The translations under genes and the position numbers were made by a program. Of a DNA stretch of 64,000 bases, positions 10,032 through 21,236 are shown one piece after another. Under the pieces are notes generated by a model. That model had not been told where the DNA came from, made no database searches, and saw only the letters and a program-made list of their open reading frames with translations. The stretch's first letter is position 1. Every line of letters begins with the position of its first letter. Origin of the DNA: Colwellia sp. (lineage in GTDB: Bacteria; Pseudomonadota; Gammaproteobacteria; Enterobacterales; Alteromonadaceae); contig NZ_JABSOV010000002.1 of the NCBI RefSeq assembly GCF_013215345.1, positions 1 through 64,000 of the forward strand. The letters run 5' to 3'.

Positions 10032-11153
10032 ATGTCAAAACGTGATTATTATGAAACTCTAGGGGTTAGCCAAAGCGCCACTGAGAAAGAAGTCAAAAAA
10101 GCCTATAAAAAGTTAGCAATGAAGTATCACCCAGATCGTACCCAAGGTGATAAGGCTAAAGAAGAGACGTTTAAAGAAGTTAAAGAGGCCTATGAAATCC
10201 TCAATAACGATCAAAAACGTGCTGCTTATGATCAATATGGTCATGCTGCTTTTGAACAAGGTGGTCACGGTGGTGGCGGCGGTGGTGGTTTTGGCCAAGA
10301 CTTCGGTGATATCTTCGGCGATATTTTTGGCGGCGGTGGTCGTGGACGTCAACGCCAGCAACGTGGCTCAGATTTACGTTATAACGTAGATTTAACACTT
10401 GAAGCTGCGGTTAAGGGTAAAAGCTTAGAAATTAAAGTACCTACCTATGTTAGTTGTGATCCATGTGACGGCTCTGGTGCTAAAAGAGGCACTTCGGCTA
10501 AGACTTGTAGCACTTGTCACGGCCACGGCCAAGTACAAATGCGTCAAGGCTTGTTCGCTGTACAGCAAACGTGTCCTACTTGTAGTGGCAAAGGTAAAGT
10601 TATTGCCGAGAAGTGTACTTCATGTCGCGGTCAAGGCCGTGTTGAGAAAACTAAAACTTTATCAGTTAAAATTCCACCAGGTGTTGATACCGGTGATAGA
10701 ATTCGTTTATCTGGTGAAGGCGAGGCGGGTGAGCATGGCGCCCCTGCAGGCGACTTGTATGTACAAGTGAATGTACGTGACCACGAGATATTTGTTCGTG
10801 ATGAAAATCACTTATATTGTGAAGTGCCAATTAGCTTTGTAACAGCTGCTTTAGGTGGTGACATTGAAGTGCCAACACTTGGCGGTAAGGTTAAGCTGAA
10901 GGTTCCGAAAGAAACACAAACAGGTAAAATGTTCCGCTTACGTGGTAAAGGTGTTAAGTCAGTACGTAGTTCTACTACCGGTGATTTAATGTGTAAAGTG
11001 GTTCTTGAAACGCCTGTTAACTTATCAGGTGATCAAGCTGACTTATTACGTCAATTAGAAGAGAAAATGGCGAATAGCAGTAAAAAACACAGTCCAAAAG
11101 AAACTGGTTTTTTTGATGGTGTTAAAAGGTTCTTTGATGACCTGAAAAGCTAA
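10032..11153 (+). CDS. dnaJ: Chaperone DnaJ (Hsp40)
   Basis: [37 protein letters not shown] region, four CxxCxGxG repeats. Confidence 0.99.
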   Translation: MSKRDYYETLGVSQSATEKEVKKAYKKLAMKYHPDRTQGDKAKEETFKEVKEAYEILNNDQKRAAYDQYGHAAFEQGGHGGGGGGGFGQDFGDIFGDIFGGGGRGRQRQQRGSDLRYNVDLTLEAAVKGKSLEIKVPTYVSCDPCDGSGAKRGTSAKTCSTCHGHGQVQMRQGLFAVQQTCPTCSGKGKVIAEKCTSCRGQGRVEKTKTLSVKIPPGVDTGDRIRLSGEGEAGEHGAPAGDLYVQVNVRDHEIFVRDENHLYCEVPISFVTAALGGDIEVPTLGGKVKLKVPKETQTGKMFRLRGKGVKSVRSSTTGDLMCKVVLETPVNLSGDQADLLRQLEEKMANSSKKHSPKETGFFDGVKRFFDDLKS

Positions 11154-11192
11154 ATCATTATGTTAATACTTTAAGTATTAGCTCTGTGATAA

Positions 11193-11235
11193 TAAAAAAT
11201 CCCGCGTTATTAAACAATAACAGCGGGATTTTTTA
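11193..11235. terminator. Bidirectional terminator between convergent dnaJ and lrp-family gene
   Basis: AAAAAATCCCGCgttattaaacaataacaGCGGGATTTTTT. Confidence 0.85.
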
Positions 11236-11267
11236 TGCTTTATTTTTATGGTATAAAATTAAAGCTG

Positions 11268-11735
11268 TTACTCGTCAAAATTTGGCAGTACGCCACTGCG
11301 GCTATGATCAAACACCAGTGATGTTTCTACTGTAGTGACTTCTTCGCGTGAGGTGATGTTTTTGAAAACAAACTGGCGTAAATGCTCACTATCTTTAACC
11401 GACATGTGAATGTAGTAATCATAACTACCACCCATGTGGTATAAATTTAATATTTCGGGATACATCAATAAATCATCACGTAAGCTATTAACTATTTCTT
11501 CTGAATAAGGCTGCAAACGTATAGCTGCAATGGCTTCGATATTACCGCCAATGGTTTTTAAGTTAACATCGATAAACGCACCCTTAATAACACCGCTTTG
11601 CTTTAGGCGCTTTACTCGCTCTAAACACGTAGAGGGGGCAATACCTATTTGGGCTGCAAGTTCTTTATTCGTAATATCTGCATCATCATATAGTATGGTT
11701 AATACTTGTAAATCGATGCCATCAAGCTTTTTCAT
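11268..11735 (-). CDS. Lrp/AsnC-family transcriptional regulator
   Basis: LDGIDLQVLTILYDDADITNKELAAQIGIAPSTCLERVKRLKQSGVIKGAFIDV. Confidence 0.93.
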   Translation of the reverse strand: MKKLDGIDLQVLTILYDDADITNKELAAQIGIAPSTCLERVKRLKQSGVIKGAFIDVNLKTIGGNIEAIAAIRLQPYSEEIVNSLRDDLLMYPEILNLYHMGGSYDYYIHMSVKDSEHLRQFVFKNITSREEVTTVETSLVFDHSRSGVLPNFDE

Positions 11736-12018
11736 TAGTCACCCGTGAATTTATTACCGCTTCTTTCGCTAAATATTACACTTAATGCAGGTAGAGAGAC
11801 TAGTGAAATATAGGGTTTATTTGAATTTTTGACGTGAAAAGTTAAATTATCCGAATTATTTTTAGACTTTAGTCAGTATTCCTGTGTTGTAGCGTGATAA
11901 AAGCGTTACAAATATACATAGCGATAATGTTTGCCAGTACTATCCTTTGTGACATATTATGGCGTTATATCTTTCGATATGATTACTTCTAGCTAGAAAA
12001 ATAAAAAAGGTTAACTCT

Positions 12019-14823
12019 ATGACTTTGCTTTGGATACCCTTGTTATCCTTACTTGGCAGTATTATTTCTTCAATGACGGGTAAATTAACACGTAATCAAT
12101 CTACTGGTTTGACGTTGTTAATGCCAATCACCGCATTATTAATGACGATTAGCTTAGCGCCTGCTGTTTTCTCTGGCGAAGTTATTCGATCAACATTTTC
12201 CTGGATCCCTTTACTAGGTATAGATATCGCTTTTCGTTTAGATGGCTTAGCGCTGCTGTTTGTATTTATGATATTAGTCATTGGCATATTAGTTATTTTT
12301 TATGCCCGTTATTACCTCAGTAGTAATGACTCTATGCCTAAGCTTTATGCCTATCTGATGTTATTTATGACGGCGATGCTGGGTATTGTTATGTCAAATA
12401 ATGTCATCCAGCTGTGGTTCTTTTGGGAACTTACCAGTATTAGCTCATTTTTGTTAATTAGTTATTGGTGGCATAAAGCAGAAGCGCGTAATGGCGCAAT
12501 AATGGCTTTAACTATAACCGGTGGTGGTGGATTAGCATTATTAGCTGGTTTGCTGTTGTTGGGGAATATCGTTGGTAGTTATAATTTAGATATTATTTTA
12601 GCCAGCAGAGATATTATTCAAGCACATGACTGGTATGAAGTAACCTTAATATTAATACTACTTGGCGCTTTCACTAAGTCAGCACAATTTCCTTTTCATT
12701 TTTGGTTACCACATGCGATGGCTGCACCAACACCGGTCAGTGCTTACCTGCATTCGGCCACTATGGTCAAGGCAGGGGTTTTCTTATTAGCGCGTTTTTA
12801 TCCGGCTTTAGCGGGTACTGATATATGGTTTATTATTGTCAGTTTAACCGGGCTAGCGACATTATTGTTTGGCGCATATGTAGCGTTATTTAAACATGAC
12901 TTAAAAGGTTTATTAGCCTACTCGACCATTAGTCATTTAGGTTTGATCACCTTACTCTTTGGTTTGGATACCAAGCTTGCGGCAGTAGCGGCGATATTCC
13001 ATATAATCAATCACGCAACTTTTAAAGCCTCGTTATTTATGGCAACCGGTATTATTGACCATGAAACCGGTACCCGTGATATGCGAAAAATCAATGGTAT
13101 GTGGAAATTTATGCCTTATACCGCTACGTTGGCAATGGTTGCGGCAGCGGCGATGGCTGGTGTGCCACTGTTAAATGGTTTCTTATCGAAAGAAATGTTT
13201 TTTGCTGAAACTTTACATCAACAGTTGCTTGGCTCCATGTCTTGGCTTATTCCAGTTCTTGCTACTATTGCAGGGGCTTTTGCGGTGGCTTATTCAGCAC
13301 GCTTTATTCATGATGTTTTCTTTAATGGCGACCCTATTGATTTACCCAAACAACCCAGTGAGGCACCAAGATACATGCGGTTGCCAATCGAAATACTGGT
13401 TGTTTTATGTTTAGTGGTGGGCATAGTGCCAAACTTTGTTATCGACGACATTTTAAAGTCAGCTTCCTTTGCTGTACTCGGTGGCTATGTACCTGAGTTT
13501 GAAGTTTCTTTATGGCATGGTTTTAATTTACCACTATTGATGAGCGCGATAGCAGTAAGCGGTGGTTTGTTGATGTATACCCAGCGACATTATTTGTTTC
13601 AATTTCATGCTTCATTGCCGTCTTTGAACGGTAAAAAACTGTTCGATAATAGTATTAGTGCGCTGACTAAATGGTGCCAAGTTAAGATACACACTATAGA
13701 AAATGGCTCTTTACAACGCTATTTAGTGTTGATGTTTGTCGTGGTGTTATTTTTTGCTGGCTGGCCATTATTTGAAATGAATCAGTTAAGCGGGCAAAAA
13801 CCCCTGACTCCGGTTGATGTTCATAATGCGATGGGGGCAGCATTATTAATGATAGGTGCAATTAGTACCGTGATTTGGTATCGCACACGAGTGATATCAT
13901 TACTGATGCTCTCAGTCGTGGGTTTAATGGTGTCTATCGCGTTTACTCGCTTCTCAGCACCCGATTTAGCCTTAACCCAATTAACCGTTGAAGTAGTCAC
14001 CGTTATTTTACTTATGCTGGCATTGTTTTTCTTACCACAGAACTCGCCAAAAGAATCTAGCTCTATGCGTGTGTTGCGTGACCTAGGCATATCTGCCGGT
14101 TTAGGCATTGTAATTGCGAGTATTTGTTATGCATTAATTACCCGTCCACTTGAGTCAATCTCAGACTTTTTCTTAGCAAATGCTAAAACAGGTGGCGGTG
14201 GTACTAACGTTGTTAATGTTATTTTGGTGGACTTCCGTGGCTTTGATACCCTAGGTGAAATTTGTGTATTAGGTATTGCCGCGCTGGGTATTTACAAGCT
14301 TTTAATTAACTTACCGTTATATATTCCTGCTACTGATAGTGAAGGGCGGCCTTGGGCGAAAGAACGCTACCCGGTGTTATTGGCTAGTATTTCTCAATCC
14401 TTACTACCGTTAGCATTACTGGTATCGTTTTATATTTTCTTACGTGGCCATAATATGCCCGGTGGTGGATTTATCGCTGGCTTAGTGACCGCAGTAGCCT
14501 TTATTTTGCAGTACATAGCGCATGGCTCAAACTGGATTGCTGAGCGCTTAACCATAAATTATCGCAAAATTATTGCCTCAGGCATTGCTATTGCGCTATT
14601 GACTGGTGTTGGCAGTTGGTTCTTTGGCAGACCTTTCATGACTACTTGGTTTGAATACTTTGATATTCCTTTTATTGGCGAAATTGAACTTGCCAGTGCC
14701 TTGGTATTTGATATTGGTGTTTATATTACGGTTGTCGGCTCTACCTTAATGATTTTGGCAAGTCTCGGTAAATTAACTGCAAATGAGCCGGCTAATGCTC
14801 CTAGTAAAGAGGTAAATATTTAA
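12019..14823 (+). CDS. mnhA: Na+/H+ antiporter Mrp/Mnh subunit A fused to MnhB-type domain
   Basis: NADH-quinone oxidoreductase-like core ([27 protein letters not shown]) plus C-terminal MnhB domain ([24 protein letters not shown]). Confidence 0.94.
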   Translation: MTLLWIPLLSLLGSIISSMTGKLTRNQSTGLTLLMPITALLMTISLAPAVFSGEVIRSTFSWIPLLGIDIAFRLDGLALLFVFMILVIGILVIFYARYYLSSNDSMPKLYAYLMLFMTAMLGIVMSNNVIQLWFFWELTSISSFLLISYWWHKAEARNGAIMALTITGGGGLALLAGLLLLGNIVGSYNLDIILASRDIIQAHDWYEVTLILILLGAFTKSAQFPFHFWLPHAMAAPTPVSAYLHSATMVKAGVFLLARFYPALAGTDIWFIIVSLTGLATLLFGAYVALFKHDLKGLLAYSTISHLGLITLLFGLDTKLAAVAAIFHIINHATFKASLFMATGIIDHETGTRDMRKINGMWKFMPYTATLAMVAAAAMAGVPLLNGFLSKEMFFAETLHQQLLGSMSWLIPVLATIAGAFAVAYSARFIHDVFFNGDPIDLPKQPSEAPRYMRLPIEILVVLCLVVGIVPNFVIDDILKSASFAVLGGYVPEFEVSLWHGFNLPLLMSAIAVSGGLLMYTQRHYLFQFHASLPSLNGKKLFDNSISALTKWCQVKIHTIENGSLQRYLVLMFVVVLFFAGWPLFEMNQLSGQKPLTPVDVHNAMGAALLMIGAISTVIWYRTRVISLLMLSVVGLMVSIAFTRFSAPDLALTQLTVEVVTVILLMLALFFLPQNSPKESSSMRVLRDLGISAGLGIVIASICYALITRPLESISDFFLANAKTGGGGTNVVNVILVDFRGFDTLGEICVLGIAALGIYKLLINLPLYIPATDSEGRPWAKERYPVLLASISQSLLPLALLVSFYIFLRGHNMPGGGFIAGLVTAVAFILQYIAHGSNWIAERLTINYRKIIASGIAIALLTGVGSWFFGRPFMTTWFEYFDIPFIGEIELASALVFDIGVYITVVGSTLMILASLGKLTANEPANAPSKEVNI

Positions 14824-15191
14824 TGGAATTACTTTACGCATCCAGCGTTGGCGTTTTAGTGTCTTGTGGCGTATTTTTAATTTTACGCTCTAGAACTTTC
14901 CCTGTTGTCTTAGGGTTAACTATGTTTTCTTACGCGGTTAATTTATTTCTTTTCTCTTCTGGACGACTTAGCCTTAACCAAGCTGCGGTACTTGGCACCA
15001 GTACAGAATATGCTGATCCACTGCCGCAAGCTCTAGTGTTGACCGCTATTGTTATCGGTTTTGCCATGACAGCCTTTGTGGTTATTTTAGCAATCAGAGG
15101 GCGAACAGATTTAGGCAACGACCATGTAGATGGTCAGGTGCCCGACACAAAAAACCACAACAACGACAATAATAACAAGGTTAAAGTATGA
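14823..15191 (+). CDS. mnhC: Na+/H+ antiporter subunit C (NuoK-like)
   Basis: Operon position; SYAVNLFLFSSGRL...DPLPQALVLTAIVIGFAMTAF. Confidence 0.94.
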   Translation: MELLYASSVGVLVSCGVFLILRSRTFPVVLGLTMFSYAVNLFLFSSGRLSLNQAAVLGTSTEYADPLPQALVLTAIVIGFAMTAFVVILAIRGRTDLGNDHVDGQVPDTKNHNNDNNNKVKV

Positions 15192-16720
15192 CCCAGCATT
15201 TAGCCTTTTTACCTGTCTTATTGCCTATGTTGGCAGGTGTTATTTTATTAACGTCACTTTTTGGTAAGAATATAACCAGCAGAAGAGTTACGTCTGTAGT
15301 ACTAAGCACAATCACCTTTTTAGTTTCATTGGCTTTATTACTAAAAGTTCAAGCCGATGGCACTCAAGTTTATGCAATCGGTGAATGGAGCGCACCTTTT
15401 GGTATTGTGCTGGTAGCTGATCCGTTATCTACCTTGTTAGTAAGTTTAACTGCCTTACTCGGTCTAGTATGTGTTTTATATGCCAGTGCGGGAGATGATG
15501 AAAAAGGCAGCTTCTTTCATCCTTTAGTGCACTTTTTAATTTTAGGTGTAAATGGTGCATTTTTAACCGGTGATATATTTAATTTATTTGTATTTTTTGA
15601 AGTGTTACTTATTGCCTCGTATGCATTATTAATGCATGGCGGAGACAAAAGAAATACCCGCGCAGCCTTACACTATGTGATTTTGAACCTGGTCGGCTCG
15701 GCAATATTTTTGATTGCTCTGGGTGTGCTATACGGTGTCTTAGGTACACTTAATATGGCTGATATGGCGCAGAAAGTGGCACTTCTACAAGGTGATGATG
15801 TCTATCTAGCTAAGATAGGTGGACTGTTGTTACTGGTGGTGTTTGCTTTAAAGGGCGCTTTGTTACCGCTACATTTATGGTTACCCAATACTTACGCTAC
15901 CGCTATGCCTGTTGTCGCGGCATTATTTGCCATTATGACAAAAGTCGGCGTTTACTCAATGATGCGTGTTTATACGCTAATTTTTGGCGATGAAGCCGGT
16001 GAGTTGAGTCATATGGCGCAAACTTGGATGTGGTGGTTCGCAATGGCAACTATTGCAATGGGCGGAGTGGGTGTCTTAGCGAGTAAAGATTTAAGGAAAT
16101 TAACCGCCAATTTGGTGATTGTATCGGTAGGTACTTTAGTGGCGCTGGTTGCCGTACAAACCGTTGAAGCCAGTTCTGCCGCTATCTATTACTTAGCTCA
16201 TTCAACGTTAGTTACTGCAGCACTATTCCTGTTAGCTGATTTAATTGGCCGTCAACGTGGTGAAGTTGCTGACCGTATTACTGCCGGTCCTCCTGTGGCT
16301 CAGCCAAGGTTGTTAGGTGTTTGCTTCTTGGTTGCTGCTATTGCAGTAATAGGTATGCCACCATTGTCTGGCTTTATTGGTAAAGTATGGCTGCTGAAAG
16401 CAACCTTAGATGCTGAATATACTTTTGTTTTTTGGCCGCTTTATTTATTGGTAAGTTTAGCAATATTGCTTAGTGTGGCTAAAGCTGGCAGTACTGTTTT
16501 TTGGCATCATCAAGACTCACTCATAGAAAGTAATGCAACTGAGAGTGCTGAGCAAAGCCGCGTTCACCCTGCACAGCTAGCGGCATTGATTATTCTTATT
16601 GCTGGTGCGCCATTGATGACTATTTTTGCTGGACCATTAAGTGAGTATGCAATTGGCGCAGCTAGCCAATTACATGACTTTAACAACAATATTAACGTTA
16701 TCCTTTCAGGAGGTCATTAA
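15188..16720 (+). CDS. mnhD: Na+/H+ antiporter subunit D
   Basis: NuoN/M-like; GDIFNLFVFFEVLLIASYALL, LPLHLWLPNTYATAMPVVAALFAIMTKVGVYSM. Confidence 0.94.
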   Translation: MTQHLAFLPVLLPMLAGVILLTSLFGKNITSRRVTSVVLSTITFLVSLALLLKVQADGTQVYAIGEWSAPFGIVLVADPLSTLLVSLTALLGLVCVLYASAGDDEKGSFFHPLVHFLILGVNGAFLTGDIFNLFVFFEVLLIASYALLMHGGDKRNTRAALHYVILNLVGSAIFLIALGVLYGVLGTLNMADMAQKVALLQGDDVYLAKIGGLLLLVVFALKGALLPLHLWLPNTYATAMPVVAALFAIMTKVGVYSMMRVYTLIFGDEAGELSHMAQTWMWWFAMATIAMGGVGVLASKDLRKLTANLVIVSVGTLVALVAVQTVEASSAAIYYLAHSTLVTAALFLLADLIGRQRGEVADRITAGPPVAQPRLLGVCFLVAAIAVIGMPPLSGFIGKVWLLKATLDAEYTFVFWPLYLLVSLAILLSVAKAGSTVFWHHQDSLIESNATESAEQSRVHPAQLAALIILIAGAPLMTIFAGPLSEYAIGAASQLHDFNNNINVILSGGH

Positions 16721-17268
16721 TGCGGTCACAAATGCGCTTAGAAGCAAAATTTAGATGGCTACCGACTCCTTTAAGGAGCCTGTTATTATTTATTGTCTGG
16801 TTATTATTGAATAACAGTGTCTCACCAGGGCATATTGTCTTAGCTGTTATTTTAGCCATAGTTATTCCATTGGCGACTAGCCCATTTAGGACTAAGCAGC
16901 CATTAATTCTAAAACCCGGTTTGGCGTTTCGTCATTTAATGCTGGTTCTATATGACATCATTACGGCCAATGTTCAGGTTGCTATTTTGATATTAGGTCC
17001 TAATAAAAAATTGACCCCTGGGTTTGTTAAGGTACCGCTAGATTTAACACATGATATGCCTATTACTATTTTGGCGAGTACAGTGTCATTAACACCGGGC
17101 ACGGTCAGTGCTGAAGTGTACCCTTGGCGAGAGTGTTTAACCGAAGGTAAAGAACCAGAAGAACGTTTTTTACTGATACACGTGTTAAACCTTGAAGATG
17201 AACAGGCCTTAATAAAAACAATTAAGCAACGTTATGAAGCGCCTCTTAAGGAGATATTCCAATGCTAG
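16720..17268 (+). CDS. mnhE: Na+/H+ antiporter subunit E
   Basis: ILASTVSLTPGTVSAEV...LLIHVLNLEDEQALIKTIKQRYEAPLKEIF. Confidence 0.93.
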   Translation: MRSQMRLEAKFRWLPTPLRSLLLFIVWLLLNNSVSPGHIVLAVILAIVIPLATSPFRTKQPLILKPGLAFRHLMLVLYDIITANVQVAILILGPNKKLTPGFVKVPLDLTHDMPITILASTVSLTPGTVSAEVYPWRECLTEGKEPEERFLLIHVLNLEDEQALIKTIKQRYEAPLKEIFQC

Positions 17269-17531
17269 AAACTGTGATTTTAATTGTCTTTGCCATGATA
17301 GGTTTATCGTTATTATTAAATGTATGGCGTTTATTAATCGGCCCTTCTGTCCCCGATAGGATACTTGCACTCGATACTATGTATATCAATACCATTGCCT
17401 TGATCATCTTGTACGGCATGAGTATGGGCACGGCATTATATTTTGAAGCCGCGCTGTTAATAGCAATGCTAGGATTTGTCAGTACAGTAGCAGTATGTAA
17501 GTACCTGCTACGCGGCGATATTATCGAATAG
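17262..17531 (+). CDS. mnhF: Na+/H+ antiporter subunit F
   Basis: WRLLIGPSVPDRILALDTMYINTIALIILYG; overlaps mnhE. Confidence 0.92.
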   Translation: MLETVILIVFAMIGLSLLLNVWRLLIGPSVPDRILALDTMYINTIALIILYGMSMGTALYFEAALLIAMLGFVSTVAVCKYLLRGDIIE

Positions 17532-17602
17532 ATAGTCGAATAGATAGCCGAATAAAAAACGAATAAAAAGACGAATGAAAATTCGAATAGAAAATAGAAT
17601 AG
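17524..17602. repeat. Degenerate 11-12 nt tandem repeat (CGAATARAWAR) between mnhF and mnhG
   Basis: tCGAATAGATAGtCGAATAGATAGcCGAATAAAAAACGAATAAAAAGACGAATGAAAATTCGAATAGAAAATAGAATAGG, about 7 units. Confidence 0.7.
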
Positions 17603-17613
17603 GAACTTAGCTC

Positions 17614-17946
17614 ATGATTGAATGGATTATTTCAATATTATTATTAATTGGTGGTTCTTTTGTACTGGTTGGCTCTATTGGTTTAGTGAAAATGCCTGAT
17701 TTTTTTATGCGCCTTCATGGTCCAACTAAAGCGACAACCTTAGGCATGGCATTATTGTTAACTGCTTCAATGATCTTTTTTAGCTCTACACAAGCAGGAT
17801 TTAGTGCTAAAGAAATACTTATCTCGCTATTTCTCTTACTAACGGCACCGATCAGTGGCTATATGATGATTAAAGCGGCCATTCATCATAAACTCGATAG
17901 TATAGATCGCACTAAAGGCATAGATAACATCGAAGATGATGTTTAA
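17614..17946 (+). CDS. mnhG: Na+/H+ antiporter subunit G
   Basis: GGSFVLVGSIGLVKMPDFFMRLHGPTKATTLGMALLL. Confidence 0.93.
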   Translation: MIEWIISILLLIGGSFVLVGSIGLVKMPDFFMRLHGPTKATTLGMALLLTASMIFFSSTQAGFSAKEILISLFLLLTAPISGYMMIKAAIHHKLDSIDRTKGIDNIEDDV

Positions 17947-18090
17947 TGTTTTGTAGCTTGTTGACTTATGGTAATCAAACTAGCGAATGTCAGCTAATAC
18001 TAAGTAATGTAAGCTAAAGTTAGGTAAGGCTAAGTATGAATAAGTACTTCTTAGTTTTGCCAAGTTAGCAGTCAATTTATTTTTGAAGAT

Positions 18091-18128
18091 AAAAAATCCC
18101 TAACAGTTTTAATTGTTAGGGATTTTTA
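18091..18128. terminator. Bidirectional terminator between mnhG and S8 protease
   Basis: AAAAAATCCCTAACAgttttaatTGTTAGGGATTTTTA. Confidence 0.87.
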
Positions 18129-18197
18129 TTAGCGGCTACTGTTAGCCAGAGCATAGCTTGATAACAGTTATATTATTAAGCAGCTCTTAAGTAAAAG

Positions 18198-20705
18198 TTA
18201 AAAGTTAACGGTTACTTCATTTGAACATGCAGATGTTGCATCACAGATTTGGTAAATAAACTGGTTGCCATCTATGCGACGTTCACGGTCACGATAAATA
18301 CCCGCATTTTCAACGGTATCAATTTTTATACCATTACGGAAGATATCTACCATATCAGCTGTAGTACCTTGCCAAGTAATATCAACACGTAAGCGACCTA
18401 AACGAGATTTATATGCACGTTTAACCGCAGCTTCAATATTGGCTGATGATACACTTACCGACATAGTTTCGCTGCTGTTTAAGCCTTCACTATCAGTCAC
18501 GGTAAGAGTAACGTCATAGTTACCCGTTGCTGCGAAAGTATGCACAGGATTTTGTTCAGTCGATACTGTACCGTCACCGAAGTTCCAGTCCCAGCTAACC
18601 ATATCGTCATTTCTATCAGAGCTATTATCAGTAAAGGTAGCGGTTAGTTGTTCAGCTTCATAAGTAAAGCTAACCTCTGGTGCGCTCGGTAGTGCTTCAC
18701 CAAGACCAGTAATGGTAAGTGCCCAATTATTTAGTGTTCCGGTGTCAGCTGCCGCATTATCGCTAACAGTTAATACCCAGTCGCCAGTTGCTACTTCGCC
18801 ATTGAATGCAGCTGAACTAAAGGTACTATCGATGTTATCGTTGCTGCCACCTGAGCCACTGTGTAATGCTGCAGTACTACCTGCAGGAGAAGTTAACATA
18901 ACCGTTAAATCACCAATCCAAGTGTGAGTGATATTTACATAAATATCAGAGGCAAATACGGTAATATCATCGGAAACATTAATGCTTGACGTTATACCTG
19001 TAGCATCGTTGTCTGGAATATTAACAAGGGTGTCATTAGTGTAAGTAAACTCATTCAAACCTTGTGGGTTAACCATTAAGCGAACGGTAGATTCTTTGAC
19101 CAAATCACCACTGGTTGCTGTTACCGTAAAGCTATATTCGCCCCATTGTGTTTCAGCTGTGGTTGGCACTGTTAATTCAAATGTAGCTCCAGGCGTTGCG
19201 GTATCGGTTGATAGTGTTGCGCCACCTAATGAATCCGCTAAAGTTAGATTAACTTCGCCAGTCCAATCGGCAATTGAACCAACATCGAAACTGTAAATCG
19301 CTGTTTCGCCGGCTGTAATAACACTTGAACCAGGTGTTGGTGATAGTGTGAAGCCAGGGGTTGGATCGGCATTTTCAAGTGCACTTCTAACGTTTAAGCG
19401 TTTACCTGATACAGTTTTTCCGGCAAGTGCGGCGTTATCATCACCTGAGCTCATCAATAACGCTTTCATTTCAACTGCGCTTAGTTCAGGGTTCACTGAC
19501 CATGCTAGCGCTGCGGCACCAGTTACGTGTGGCGTAGCCATTGAAGTACCTGAAAAGGAAGCATAGCCACCACCTGGTACTGTTGATAGAATGTCTGAGC
19601 CAGGCGCACCTAAATCAACTGTGGTTAAACCCCACTGTGAGAAACCAGACATGTCATCAGTATGCGTTGTACTGGCGACGGATAGTACTGAGTCATGTGG
19701 ATAGCCAGAAGGATAGCTTGCTTGTGCATCATTGTCAGAAGCACTGTTACCTGCAGCTGCAACAAATAGAATATTCGCTTGTTCAGATGAAGTAATTGCG
19801 TCAGAAAGTGCTTGGCTAAAACCACCGCCACCCCAGCTATTGTTGGTTGCACGTACGTTTACACCATTATTTTTTAAATCAACAAAATAATCAATACAGG
19901 TTAAAGCATCTGAAAGGCTACCTGAGCCAGATGAATCAAGGAATTTACAGCCAATAATTGAAACATTGTGGTTAACACCAACAACACCTAAACCATTATT
20001 GCCTGTTGCACCGATAGTACCTGAAACGTGACTGCCGTGTCCTTGATCATCCATAGGATCACCAATACCGGTAATAGCATTGATACCATGAATATCATCG
20101 ATATAGCCATTACCGTCGTTATCAATACCATCACCTGCGATTTCTGCAGGGTTAGTCCAGATATTTGCCATTAAATCGGGGTGGCTATGATCAACACCAG
20201 TATCAATAACACCAACAATCACATCATGACTACCTGTTGAGATATCCCATGCTTCAGGCGCATCGATATCAGCATCTGCTACACCACCTGTTTGACCTGT
20301 ATTATTCATACCCCAAAGATCAGCGAAGCTAGTATCGTCAGGCGTTACGCTGGCAGTAACAATATAGTCAGGCTCTGCATATAACACCGCTGGATTTTTA
20401 CGCAGCTTTTCAAGGGCATTTTTTACTGAAACACCATTAAGGCTGAATTTCGCTATGCGGCCTTTTTTTAAGTTGCGATATTTATCATCTATTTCATCAT
20501 TGTTTAAGTCCGAAATTCTTGCTTGGACAATGCTACGAGCATTGCGTCGGTCAAGTTTAGATGCAGTGTCTTTATAGACAACAATAATAGAGTCTGACTT
20601 ATAACTAGGGCTTTGTGCTGAGCTGAGCTCTATTGATGCATTCGCCAATACAGGTATTAACGCTAATGTTAGCGCTGATAATTTTGCTTTCATTTTTTGC
20701 TCCAT
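18198..20705 (-). CDS. Secreted subtilisin-like (S8) serine protease with inhibitor I9-like prodomain, P/Homo B domain and PKD domain
   Basis: Catalytic motifs VIGVIDTGVDHSHPDL, GHGSHVSGTIGA, FSGTSMATPHVTGAAAL; P-domain INVSDDITVFASDIYVNITHTWIGDLTVMLTSPAGS; PKD WDWNFGDGTVSTEQNPVHTFAATGNYDVTLTVTD. Confidence 0.94.
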   Translation of the reverse strand: MEQKMKAKLSALTLALIPVLANASIELSSAQSPSYKSDSIIVVYKDTASKLDRRNARSIVQARISDLNNDEIDDKYRNLKKGRIAKFSLNGVSVKNALEKLRKNPAVLYAEPDYIVTASVTPDDTSFADLWGMNNTGQTGGVADADIDAPEAWDISTGSHDVIVGVIDTGVDHSHPDLMANIWTNPAEIAGDGIDNDGNGYIDDIHGINAITGIGDPMDDQGHGSHVSGTIGATGNNGLGVVGVNHNVSIIGCKFLDSSGSGSLSDALTCIDYFVDLKNNGVNVRATNNSWGGGGFSQALSDAITSSEQANILFVAAAGNSASDNDAQASYPSGYPHDSVLSVASTTHTDDMSGFSQWGLTTVDLGAPGSDILSTVPGGGYASFSGTSMATPHVTGAAALAWSVNPELSAVEMKALLMSSGDDNAALAGKTVSGKRLNVRSALENADPTPGFTLSPTPGSSVITAGETAIYSFDVGSIADWTGEVNLTLADSLGGATLSTDTATPGATFELTVPTTAETQWGEYSFTVTATSGDLVKESTVRLMVNPQGLNEFTYTNDTLVNIPDNDATGITSSINVSDDITVFASDIYVNITHTWIGDLTVMLTSPAGSTAALHSGSGGSNDNIDSTFSSAAFNGEVATGDWVLTVSDNAAADTGTLNNWALTITGLGEALPSAPEVSFTYEAEQLTATFTDNSSDRNDDMVSWDWNFGDGTVSTEQNPVHTFAATGNYDVTLTVTDSEGLNSSETMSVSVSSANIEAAVKRAYKSRLGRLRVDITWQGTTADMVDIFRNGIKIDTVENAGIYRDRERRIDGNQFIYQICDATSACSNEVTVNF

Positions 20706-21208
20706 GTTTTAATTAATATCATGTTTAAAGTATTTTTAACCTAGGGGGTAATTACTAGGCAGTATGCTTTTATTTTAACTTTTCTACTTACTATGGATTT
20801 GTGCAACGTCATTACTTTAATCATAAAAATAGGCTTGTTTCTATAGAAAGCGGATAAACACGACTTTTTCATGACTTTAAGTGGCGTTTCTAATGGTTTT
20901 TACTACTTTTTTACTACTTTTTATTTAGTAGTTATTAGAGTGACTTTACTAGTCCTTTTGTATTGGTTTTTGATTTTCAATCTACAATTCTCTTTAGGGA
21001 TTTTGTATGTTTATCGTTTATCTATCTGTTTTAATAGCTTTAAATTGGAATACTAAAATAGGGTGATATTTATTGTTAACAGAATGTTGTAGAGTTTTTA
21101 ACGCAACGAACTAAAGCTAACTTAGCTTATGTTTGGATTGTTTAGGTTTGTGGGGAGAATCTAGATGAAGTGCTTATTTATAATTGTTTAGTGATTGTGA
21201 AAAGCCGA

Positions 21209-21236
21209 AATAACACCAATTAAGTTAGGTGTTATA
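21209..21236. promoter_or_regulatory. Perfect 8-bp inverted repeat in curlin upstream region (candidate operator)
   Basis: ATAACACCaattaagttaGGTGTTAT, about 255 nt upstream of the curlin start. Confidence 0.35.

Noticed and set aside
10113-10770. Several ORFs in alternative frames within dnaJ (10113-10361, 10147-10389, 10201-10398, 10447-10770)
   Set aside because: Overlap the unmistakable dnaJ frame; composition driven by Gly-rich and zinc-finger codons
17980-18060. Repetitive-looking taagta/taagct-rich stretch after mnhG
   Set aside because: Too irregular to define a repeat unit; probably AT-rich intergenic background
20871-21056. 61-aa ORF upstream of the curlin gene
   Set aside because: Hydrophobic AT-rich translation, no RBS, no recognisable family; more likely regulatory DNA
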